Part shown: positions 1 through 10,200 of the stretch, in pieces
Numbering within the stretch: the stretch's first letter is position 1
Layout: every line of letters begins with the position of its first letter
NCBI GenBank assembly: GCA_950295325.1
Contig: OX485804.1
Span: 1,986,001 to 2,050,000 of the forward strand
Origin: Polytrichum commune
Lineage: Eukaryota; Streptophyta; Polytrichopsida; Polytrichales; Polytrichaceae
Direction: 5' to 3'
Length of the DNA: 64,000 nucleotides
The notes under the pieces: model-generated
Database searches by the model: none
Seen by the model: only the letters and a program-made list of their open reading frames with translations
Told to the model about the DNA's origin: nothing
Position numbers and translations under genes: made by a program

Positions 1-668
1 AGGATGTTGCAGATTGCTTAAGGCATCGCCACCGTGGGCACCAACGGTCCCCAGCGCGGCCTGGGCCAACAAAAAGTCCCCACCGTCCTACGGTCTGCCG
101 GGTTTTCGAGGCAGGCCCCGGCAAGTTAAGACTCCCTCCACGCCGGGCGCCTAGCTAGGTTTCTGCAGGTGGGCACTTTTTGTTTAACTTTGGCTTGTTT
201 ATGAGCCGAGCCGAGCCGAGCCACGCCGCGCCGCTCCCGCTCTAGCTCCTTCTCCTTCTCCGTCTTTTTTTTTCCTTTATCTCTGCTCATTGGGGTTTGG
301 ACAAGGGTTATGGGACATGTTCTTGTGGCCCTCTCCTTGTATTTGAGGAGGAATACCTCACATGTATAGGCTGTAGCCATATTTTTTAGCATTCTTCCCA
401 TGGGCAACCGCCCTCTTTGTGGTCTTCGGACCTCTCACCCTTTTCCAATGTTTTGGTGAGGTTTTTGTGGGTTCTCTCATTGCTAAAGTGGTGTTTCATC
501 CTTGTTAGGACGCATCCTTTGCTAGTTTTCGGCTCCCCTTTGCCGTATGTATTTGTGATTGCAACCTTAAGTGTTTTAAATCCTTGCTGGTTGGTTTTTT
601 AGATGGTCTTGTTTGTAGTTTGAAGTTGTTAGGTCGTTGGGTGCCTTCTTTTTGTTATTTTCTTCGTT
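1..668. other. Gene-less left edge, GC-rich then T-rich
   Basis: No reading frame here resembles a known protein. The first ~250 bases are GC-rich, with short GAGCC repeats near 202-220 and a CT-rich stretch near 240-280. From about 410 the sequence becomes T-rich and leads into the transposase relic. It may be the 5' part of that element, but I could not find a terminal inverted repeat. Confidence 0.4.
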
Positions 669-2986
669 TTGGCCATAGTTGTGACCATAACTATGGCTCC
701 ACCTCTTGCCCCTCCAAAAGGTTTCAAATTTAGAAGATTTTTCTCTAGGCCTGATCCCAATGGCGCTAGTAGTAGTCATATGCCCCCCTCTGATGTTGAT
801 ATCCTGACCCTTGGTGATGTGCAACCAGCAACTCCGTTGGTAGAGTCTAGTCTTAAGAAAAAGATGTATGACAAGACTCGTCAAATCCAACTCCTATGGT
901 TGCCAATTTTCCCTTGGGCGGAACCCATCTACAAAGGTGATGAGGTCACAAAGGTAATTTGCAAAATTTGCTCTAAAATCCGAGGGAAGTCTATAATTTT
1001 GTGTGCTAAGAGCAATAATCTTTGAAAGCATCAAGGGAGGAAAACCGCTAAGGGTCCTGGTCATGGGGTTGCTGTAGAGGAGAAGTACATGGATTTTAAC
1101 TCTATCCATCTAAAAAATGAAAGATTGTTTGCAGCCATCCCCACAGATAGTATTGCGGCCCAAATGGCAGAGAACACGGTTAGGGATAGGAAGAAGAAAT
1201 AGATACAATTTGCTATCCTCTTACACTTGCTCCAGAGAGGTAGACCTATCACAGACTATGAGCAAATGTACGTCTTGTTCGAAACCCTCAAATTAAAGAA
1301 CAATCCACACCACCACTGGAGTGACAATAGTGGGTGGACAATGGCAGAGGCGATAGAGCGTGTTGTGCTGAAGAGAACAAAGGAGGTTATGCAGGTTGCT
1401 AATTTCTTTAGTTTATCTTGTGATGATGTTACTTTTGTGGACTGTCAGTCATGCATTAGTGTCCATGGTTATGTTGTGATAGATTGGAAACGAACCCCTG
1501 TACTCTTTACCCTAAAGAGAGTTATTGAAGGAGGGACAACAGATAATCTTACTGCTGTCATTGTCAATGCTACTCGCGCTTATGGAGGTCTAACTGAGCA
1601 GAAGATTAGGGAAAGGTTGATCACATTTGGGGCAGATGGGGTTTCTACATTTCAAGGTGCTAAATCCGGTGTCACTGTACAACTTATCAACAAGCACGCT
1701 CCTTTTATGGTGGGTGTCCATTGCATGGTACACCGCACGAATCTTGCTGTCCAAACCCTATCCGAGTTTGAGGTGGTGAAACATGTAGAAGATCTTTTGG
1801 CAGCGTTGTACTCTTACTTCAGTTCCTCTCCCAAACGCAGTCTTGAGTTCCAGAAGCTAGCAACTTGCTTGGAATCCAAATGCAACAAGATACTTAGGAA
1901 CGTCAAGACTCGTTGGATATCCATGCTTGGACCTGCAAGGAGGATGCTTGAGGAATACAAACCCTTGGTGACGAAGATGGCAGTGGATGCGCCCAAGGAG
2001 CTTGCAGCAAAGAAGAACCTTTCCATGCTCCTAGATTGGCAGAACATGCTCACCCTACCTTGCTTGATGCCCATGCTGCACTCTGTGAATTCCCTCATCA
2101 AGTTTGTACAGAGTCTAGCATGTTACATTGTTGATTTCATTTCTGCGGTCAAGATATGCCAGGGTGATCTATATCGACTTTATGTAGATCCAACCTTTGC
2201 TTTCCACGGAGAGGAGTTTAGCACATTTCGGTCACTAGCAGATGACACGTCTATGGTAATTGAACAAGATTGGTTATTCTGCTACAATCGTGAGGAAGAC
2301 CACCTGGTTTTCAGGGTTGCAGGTGTGCCCCACATGGCAACCATGAGATCAGTAGCTTTCCCAGGGCAATGGGAAGAGGTGAACAAGATTGACCGTGAGG
2401 TCATCCTTGGTGAGGTGCAGCGGCAATTAACCAGCGCAGCGAAACAACTTATAGAGGAGTTAGAGAAGAGGTTCCCTCACCAAGAGGTGATGTGTGCTTT
2501 GGGGATATGCTACCCCCAATATTGGCTGAATGATACATTCGAGGCTACATATCCTGGGCATATTGCAACACTGAAATCATTCTATGGGACAACGAAGAAG
2601 TTGTGGGTACCTGTGGATGCTGAGACCGAGGATGCTGAGGAGTGGGTGCCTCCACACCTTGACATCCGCAACCTAAAGCTCCAAAGCTCCTTCTTCAAAA
2701 TCACCATGATATCAAATGCCCAAGCTGCCATGGCCTTACCCATGACCGAAAACCCGATGTCCCGATGTCCCGACTTTGGCGCAAGCTTTCTAGCAATGCC
2801 CTCATTTTAGCGAAACTCTCCGAGTTCATGAAAGTCGCTGAGATTGCTCACGTTCAAGTGTTGGGTAGTGTGGAAGATAAGAGAACATTTAGCTCCTTGT
2901 CCTTCTTGAAGAGCAAGTTGAGGAACCGGCTTACAACCCACCTAGACTTGGTGGTCCGCATTTTGCGCAAGACTTTTACACCTTGA
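669..2986 (+). pseudogene. Decayed hAT-superfamily transposase with BED zinc finger
   Basis: This relic encodes a hAT-type transposase, which would cut and paste its own element. An N-terminal stretch (669-1022) contains the CxxC half of a BED finger (CKIC) and runs into an in-frame TGA at 1023-1025. The KH pair of the finger follows directly after that stop. A second in-frame stop, TAG, lies at 1200-1202. The same frame is then open from 1227 to 2810 and shows hAT landmarks: DD near codon 66, FGADGV near codon 135 and a CMVH motif near codon 166. The C-terminal dimerisation region (GSVEDKRTFS) lies in another frame at 2765-2986, so there is also a frameshift. No terminal inverted repeats or target duplication were found. 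Calling it hAT comes from motif recognition; calling it dead follows from the three lesions. Confidence 0.85.
2753..2768 (+). repeat. 8-bp tandem duplication that shifts the transposase frame
   Basis: The octamer CCCGATGT occurs twice in tandem (2753-2760 and 2761-2768). The frame upstream and the frame carrying the hAT dimerisation domain differ by two positions, which is the shift an 8-bp gain produces. The duplication is therefore the likely cause of the break. Confidence 0.8.
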
Positions 2987-3480
2987 ACACTTTCCCTTAC
3001 CAAACGGCCATAACAGATTGGAAAGCTCAAAAGGTTCGCTATGGAGGAGAAACTTAGATGAGTTCTAATGTATGTTGCTGGAAGTAGTTTCTAAATGCAA
3101 TGGTAGTTGATGTATGCAAAGGTTAGGGGCAGCTAGCAACAACAAAGTAGTGGCTTGGAAAATGAAGGACTAGTGCAGTGCTAGTTCTATGAGAGGTACC
3201 CAATGTACTAAACCCACACTCAATTTTTGGAACATGACGAGGGAGGGCATGAATTTATACCTCAAGATTGTGGTGTCTGGGTACTGCTTTGAAGCATGTG
3301 TGGCATGGTTGAGGGTGCAGGTCTTTTGAGACTGCATGCGTAAGTTTACTGGCTATATTTGGATGGAGCCGTTGGAGGAAGATGTTGGTGGGCCCCAAAA
3401 TTCAACACATGTCAGGTGTTTAGTTTACTAATTTTGTTTGGGTGGTGGATGGGTTGTGCTAATGTGTGGTTTTGCAAGCC

Positions 3481-3536
3481 GTTCCACGCTGCAGTGGGCA
3501 GGGTTGAAAAACCGGGGTTCAATTCCCCCGTGGAAC
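3481..3536 (+). other. tRNA-like relic with intact acceptor stem and T arm
   Basis: The ends GTTCCAC and GTGGAAC pair perfectly over 7 bp like an acceptor stem. Just inside the 3' half is a T-arm-like hairpin with loop TTCAATT and a B-box match (GGTTCAATTCC). Only about 25 nt remain where D and anticodon arms should be, so no full tRNA can fold. It is probably a tRNA pseudogene or the head of a tRNA-derived SINE. Confidence 0.5.
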
Positions 3537-4499
3537 AAATATTTTTTGTACATTGAATCTTAGATGTAGCCAAATTTTGATGTACTTTGGGTTGTATTAG
3601 CCACATTTACATCAACAACGTAGGAGGAAGTGGGGGCCATATTTCAACTCTACGTTGGCAAAACATAGCCACATACACTCGTCCCAAAAAAATTATATAT
3701 CGCCACATACTCAAACCTTCTATGACATCTAGTCGCATTCGTCATATGTTAAGTCATCCCACGTGGCCAGCTAGGGCTCCTTCAAGCCAACTCAAATTGC
3801 CAAAGAAGCTAGCCAATGGATGGGCCAAGAGCCAATGTAGAGACCCATTTCTTTTGAAAAAAAAAACACTGCTCACAAATAGCATACAAACAAAAAAAAT
3901 TACGATTCCTTAGTAGTTTGACATTGCAAGATTCCCATAAACATCCCCTCAAAGTGGAATAAATTCAAAGCCTTTCTCATTGGAATTCCATTTTCTTGGA
4001 GACCGTAGTCTAAAGACAGTCGGACACTATCCCTTGACTTGATATGCAATTCATGCCCCTGCCCGAAATGAACTCTCCCTGCTTACGAATGTTACATACT
4101 CCCAAATTATGATGCTTGAATGGTTGAGACATCATGAATTCTTCCACTTTATGTCAATCACATATGTATGCTTATATTTCCGTAGTATCTTGGTATTCCT
4201 AAACAAATCTCTAAAAGAGGCATCAATTGGACCCATTTTAAACGTGAAATCCCTTGTGATCTGTGGAGATTAAGTGTTGTAATAATTAACCTAATTACTA
4301 CATGCAACTATCCACATGTCATTCAATTTCACCTCTAAGTGGCATGGCCTTTTCCCATGCTCCAAATAACTATATAAAGTAGGGGCCAACACGAGACAAT
4401 TTTTTTTCTCAGCTTGTAGCGCCCTCGTATAAAAAGTCAAGTCTCATCTCATTTATTCATTTATTTATGTTGTGGGACAAATAAGACAAGCTACTTGTT

Positions 4500-4840
4500 T
4501 TCCAAAGACATACTTTTGTAGTGTTCAACTTAAGGTAGATGGGACTTAAATGTTTGTTTTTTCTTTTTTTTTCTTTCCGATTAGCCCAATGAATCTCCTA
4601 GCATATGAAGCACACAATTAGTACGAGATGGTTACCAAATTTAAATCGAGGTTGTAACCACTTTTCTCATCACTTTTAGAGCTCATATGAATATTTTATT
4701 CATTCTCAAAGTGAACAATCATCTTGTGCTCGTTAAATGATCATATAAGTTTTCCCAATTATGTTGACTATTAAACCTAGAATGGTTGTCATATTTTGAG
4801 CACATAATTCAATTTGTTTCAACTGAATTTATTTTTAAGG
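4500..4840 (+). repeat. R1 dispersed repeat, copy near 4.6 kb
   Basis: It shares a core (GAGCTCATATGAATATnTTA followed by an AAAGTGAA motif) with copies in UPM1 intron 6 and, in reverse orientation, near 40.3 and 47.8 kb. R1 is the commonest dispersed repeat in the window and has no visible coding capacity. It starts near a TTAAGGTAGATGGG motif that resembles the far end of other copies. Confidence 0.6.
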
Positions 4841-5551
4841 TAGATAAAATAAAAAAGGTAAATGACCACTACTAGTGCACTAGATTAGGGATAGAATGAT
4901 TATTGTGTGGACCCAAAATGGTAAACTGTAAAAGTGGTGGCTTGAAAAGGATATAGTGATATGTGGGATGCAATGATTGGCCGGATAGGTGTTGTTTCAT
5001 ACCACTTGCGATCACTTTTGGGTGCCATTAAGTTAATCGTTTTGTGTGCATACATATGCAAAATAGGATAATTTGATGCTCAAAATAGGGAGAACTCTAT
5101 TGTACAAGTGGAGGGTTTGACTTACTTGCCTCTTTGGATAAATGAAACTAATTATTTACATGGAATAAATTTATGAAACAACTTGCATTCCTCATTATTT
5201 CCTCTACTCCATCTCTAAAAAATATTGCACAAATTTCAAGCCACTCTTCCTAGTTGAATCAAACTCATTTTCACCGTTTTCCGTATATCTACCTTAGTAT
5301 CGGTTCTTGGCATCACACCTATCCACATACCACTCAAATAGAGTAGAGGCATACATAACCAATCACTTAAGAGATTCCGTGCCAAATATGGAGAAGTATA
5401 AGGCCCAAACACATTACAATACCATGTCTAGAGTTTGCCATAAACGCTCATTTTGAGACGTATTCCTCCTCACTTTAGCACTCAGAACCGGGGACATGTG
5501 TCATGGCATTATTGATTCCATGGTGATATCATAATCGAAGTTGGAGTCTTA

Positions 5552-5919
5552 GGGTGAGTTTCCACATAGGATCCTTCGCCCACTAGATCCTAGATAATAG
5601 TGGGTCGGAGGTGTTTGCATGTACTTAAGCGCAAGCCGCCATCCAACTACATTTTGGTAGTTCACTAGACTTCCATGCATCTAGTAAAGAATCTTCAACC
5701 TACAAAGTGCCAGTCATCACATGTTTTGAAGATTGGTTTTAGAAGAAGGAGGAGGTTTTAACCTGGAGGAGGTTAGTAGGTGGGCCTAAATTTGAGAAGA
5801 TGGGAGTAGCTAGTTGGCACATACGAACCCTACCCCACTAGATTCCCTCTACATTTGACGGGTTTGTCCTTAATGACACTAGAATTTGGTGGGTGAACAA
5901 CCTACATGGAAACTCACCC
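5552..5919. mobile_element. Tourist/PIF-Harbinger-like MITE, 368 bp
   Basis: The left end starts GGGTGAGTTTCCACATAGG and the right end is GGAAACTCACCC, giving imperfect terminal inverted repeats of roughly 45 bp. Both ends are flanked by TTA (5549-5551 and 5920-5922). A 3-bp TTA target duplication and GGG-type termini are typical of Tourist-like elements. There is no transposase inside. Its right part is shared with a larger repeat also found near 16.6-16.95 kb and 46.1 kb. Confidence 0.65.
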
Positions 5920-6135
5920 TTAGAATTAATATCTATGTAGGTTGTTGCACCCACCAGATTCTACTGGACGAGCGGCCACATGGAAACCAACCCTTAGAAA
6001 CCGTGAAACATGGAACCCGACTTTAACCACATGTGAAAGAAATTACCGAAATCAGTCCCAACTTGATTGAAATTATGGCATCCTATAGATTCCCAATAGG
6101 GTCCTGATCGGGAATAGGTGGTTCGACTCTCTAGG
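5730..6135 (+). repeat. Dispersed repeat with inverted copy at 16.6-16.95 kb
   Basis: This stretch matches the reverse complement of 16641-16950, including AGTAGCTAGTTGGCACATAC and the downstream CTATAGATTC block. A third partial copy lies at about 46040-46176. It overlaps the right part of the Tourist-like element, and the TTAG-flanked CCCTTAG motif recurs at 5915 and 5990, so nested or related elements are likely. Confidence 0.7.
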
Positions 6136-7248
6136 TGTGTGATTAAGACAAGTAGCTGAATTAGGCAACCCCCAAACTCACATTAGGACCTGATGCACTG
6201 TATCCACTTTTAGTTATTATTAGGGTTAGGTCTAATAGAAACTCAGAAGTGTCGTGTGAGAGAGGAGATGACACGTGGCATATGAACTCATGGGAGAGGA
6301 AAGAGGACAACCCCAGCGTCCACATGATCAGACACTACATGTACTGTACTTTTCCTTCCTTGCCAACCTTTATGCGGCGAATCGCCTTGGATTGGCAATT
6401 TCGTTGGTTCGTGGACCTGTTTCCTTCCGCCGAACTTTCCTCAACTTAGGCATCATTTCATTCTCATTGAGATACTTATTATAAACACTTACCTTAGGGC
6501 TCTCCTGGGAAGCGGCGTCTGCGCTTTCCTTCGGAGATCACTGTGATCCACCTGCCCTTTGAGAATCGAACCTCACTCAACATCGTACTTCTTCACACAT
6601 TCCTCTCCTTTCTCTTGCTAATCATGGTTTGGCTCTTGGGTTTTTGAGTTTGAGTAGAGAGCTCAGTGTTTGCCTTTGGTCTGCTGATCCAGGGTATAGT
6701 GGGATTCTCACATTTGGGGGTTTGTGTTTCACTTGTGGTGCTTTGGATCCCGTTATCTTTGAGAAATCCGTGTCTTGCGAATTTGGGTTGTGGGATTTGA
6801 ATGACACCATTTGAGTGCGACTGCCTTTGCTCTATTGCAGTTGCAGGGTTTAGTGACGTTTTGAATTGGGAGGCTCGTGTTTCACTTGTATTCTAAATTC
6901 CATTTTTTTCAAGACTAGTGGATTCTTAGATGAATCTGAGGTTATCTGTCCTTGTTCAGAATCTCGCTCACTCGCAAATTTTTCTCCTTTCTCTTGCTAT
7001 TTGGCTCTTTGGTTTTGAGAGACACCATTTGCATCATTCCCTTTGCTACAGGGTTTAGTGGGAATTTGAATTGGGAGGCTTGCATTTCATACCATTATCT
7101 TTCAGCACTCTGACACCGCTCGCTCCAGTTAGAGTTCTCAAGTTCCTCTTAATCATCTCGCACCTTTTGATATTTGACTCTTGAAGGTCTAGTGTCAGAG
7201 GGCTTTTGTGGTTCTAGAATTTGAGCCTGTTTGGGGGGAGAGGAGTCT
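6136..7248 (+). promoter_or_regulatory. 5' flank and leader of UPM1, built of degenerate repeats
   Basis: No protein-coding exon is recognised here. Blocks of similar sequence recur: CTCCTTTCTCTTGCT with a following TTTGGCTCTT (6603 and 6982), and GGGTTTAGTG followed by TTTGAATTGGGAGGCT (6847 and 7049). A weaker copy occurs near 6690-6745. The stretch includes the promoter and 5' leader of UPM1, but the transcription start cannot be placed. TATTATAAA near 6476 is a possible TATA box. Confidence 0.45.
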
Positions 7249-10200
7249 ATGGCGGCATTGTGCCAGAGACCACCATGGCAACAACTCTCCCACCTGGCAC
7301 CACCACCTGGCAACCCAGTTCGATCGCTTCCAACTGGATCAATTTCGGTACAGCCAGAAATAATTATCTCCCACCTGCGGCTGCGGGCTAACAGCAACAG
7401 CAGCAATAGCAGGGAGGCAGACTCGCCTTTTACAGAGAAGAGTTCGGTGAAGAGGGTGCGAGGCGGTGGGAATGCCACCGGTGTGGCCCTCAAGAGCTTG
7501 GAGCTTTGGAGCGCCGACCAGGCAAGGTTGCGCGGTTCTGATGATTCTGCAGCCACCTCCGGCAGCGTTTTTAGTGAATTTAGGGATCCTTTGCAGGGCC
7601 AGCCAGGTACAATCCTTTACGTTTCTGTTTTTTTCTTCAAGCTGTTGCGTTTTTTAATTTTTTAATTTTTGGCAGCTAGTTTCTGGTAGTTGGCACCACA
7701 ATTGGATGGTACACAAAAGCTTGGGTCTTTAGAAATTTCAGTGAGGTTTCAAGTGCATTGCACAGGCCTGGAGTTAGAAAATGGTGGGATCCTGGAATTT
7801 TTTAGTGAATTGTGGGATCCGTTACAGGTCCAGCCAAGGACAATCACTGTAGTGTCTGTTTTTTTAATTTTAATTTTTTAGTTGTTTTGAGCTGTTGCAA
7901 TTTTTTTCCGTAAATAGGTTTTGGTAGTTGGCACCACAAGTGGGTGAGTACATCAAGCTTTGGTCTTTTAGCAAATATCAGTGGGGTTCAAGTGTATTAG
8001 ACAGTCGTGGAGTTAGGAAACGGTGTGGTCCTGAATTTATTGGTGAGATCTGGGATCCGTTACAGGGCCAGCCAGGTACAACCAGATTACTTATGTTTCT
8101 GTTTTCTTTCAAGCTGTTGCAATGCTTTTTGTAACTAGTTTCTGGTAGTTGGCACCACAGTTTGGTAATACACAAACGCTTGTTCTCTACGAAATCTCAG
8201 TGAGGGTGAAGTGCATTGCAGTCTTGGAGCCAGTAAAAGGTGTGATCCTGGAACTTTAGTGAATTTCAGGATCCATTACAGGGCCAGTAAGGTTCAATCA
8301 CTTAGGTCACTGTGCTTCTTCAAGTTGTCGCAGGCATTTCTTTTTGTAAGTAGTTTCTGGTAGCTGGCATTGCAATTGGGTGGATGCACAATTTGCTTGT
8401 TCTTTTAGCAAATTTCGGTGAGGTTCCTATTGCCTAGCACAGTCTTGGAGTTAGGAAACGGTGTGATGATGGCACGCACGTGAAAATAACTAGATTGGCA
8501 ATTTCAAAACAGAATGTAATCTGTTTGCATCTGTTAAGATGCGGTTGCGATTGCCTTTCTCTATGGTCTTTTATATTTACGATGATTTGGGTTGTGGGAA
8601 TGAGGTCATATCCTCCCTTGTTTATGGGTGTGAATTTGGTGACTTCACTAACGAAGGGACTAGGTCCAAGTGCCAGAGATTTGGGCTTTTTCAAGAAATT
8701 ATCTGAATTCAATTCTGGTGGTGCAGGTCCCAATTATAAAGATGATGACATTGCGGCGAGGTTACCTGAGCTTCGGGAAGTGCTAGCGCTCCTACGCAAG
8801 CAATGGGCTCAAGAAGAAGAAGCGACAGGGGGAAAGAAGAGGAGGGGCCCAGGAAATGTGTTTTTAGTTGGAACCGGCCCAGGAGACCCAGATCTCCTCA
8901 CAGTGAAGGCATTGAAACTGATGCAATCTGCTGAGCTGGTCTTGTATGACCGACTTGTCTCCACTGACATCCTTGAGTTGGTGCATGCCGATGCTCGCCT
9001 TCTTTATGTTGGGAAAACCTCTGGCTACCATAGCCGAACTCAGGTACAAAAACTAATATTTGGTATCTGAAAATCAGGAATTTACATCATCATTGATGGG
9101 CTTAGGGTTTCTTGCTCTCTTTGTATTTGCAGTTTTATTGTCTAGTGCACTTTCTCACAATAATCTGTGCTTATTATATGCTGTATCAAGTACAAGATGC
9201 AAGTTGTGGGGTTCAAGGGAATATTCTGTTTCTAATGTAGGCATATTTGTGAGGCTTTTTGAAGAACTTTGAAGGGGCTCAATTTGGAAGAGATCAGGGT
9301 TTTGCTCTGAACATTGTAATTTTGAACAGGGATCATACTAGAAGAGCTTAGGGTTTAAGCAGTTAGTACTACGGCTTTGAAGTGGGCTTATACACTTTGA
9401 GCTATCAAGACAAATGTCCTCAGGTCTTCTATAATAATTTAGCCTTATTTGCGTAGGAGTAGTAATCAACAGATTGTTCTTTTTTATTGTAACAGGAAGA
9501 GATTCATGAGCTCCTGCTAAGTTTTGCTGAGTCAGGTGCAACTGTAGTCAGATTGAAAGGAGGAGATCCTCTGGTACTATTTCTAAACAAACCTGAATTT
9601 GAGGAATTGTATGTTAAGAGTTGCATTTTGAGCACTAGCTGTGATTATGACGATTGTGGAATGTGAATGAATGTTTCACAGATTATTTTGTCATTATTTG
9701 TCCTAATGTTTTGAAGGCAATAACTTTCTCATATTTAAGCTCCGGTGAGTATGATGGAGTAATTGGTTATATTAACAGCTTGGCATGAGCTTTCATGATA
9801 TGGATGATATTGTAAGCTCTTGGCAAGGGACACTGACAATGTTGAGATTATTCACATAATGCTCAATTTAGCTTTTTCTCAGCTATTGTAAACTGCCATT
9901 TCAGAAATCCATGGGAACATGTAGACTGGAGATTAGTTATGGTGATGGGATGCTTGTCATGGTCTCAAAGGTTTTGTAATTAATTTGTAACACATATGTT
10001 TGCTGCAACAGTAAGTGGCTTGATGTAAAGTTTAAGCTGGCAGTGGTTGTTTATTAGAATGACATCTCTCATACTGTATGTGTAATCAACTCTTATGCAG
10101 GTTTTTGGTCGAGGTGGAGAGGAAATGGATTTCCTGCAAGAGCAAGGGATCCAAGTTCAAGTTGTCCCTGGTATGTTGACTTCTATGACTTGCTTCTCAA

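Larger units (their letters stand above)
2987..5548. other. Gene-less AT-rich interval with repeat remnants
   Basis: No supported gene. It contains a tRNA-like relic (3481-3536), a copy of the R1 dispersed repeat (about 4500-4840) and another R1 fragment (about 5270-5410). The short open frames are unlike any family I know. Confidence 0.5.
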
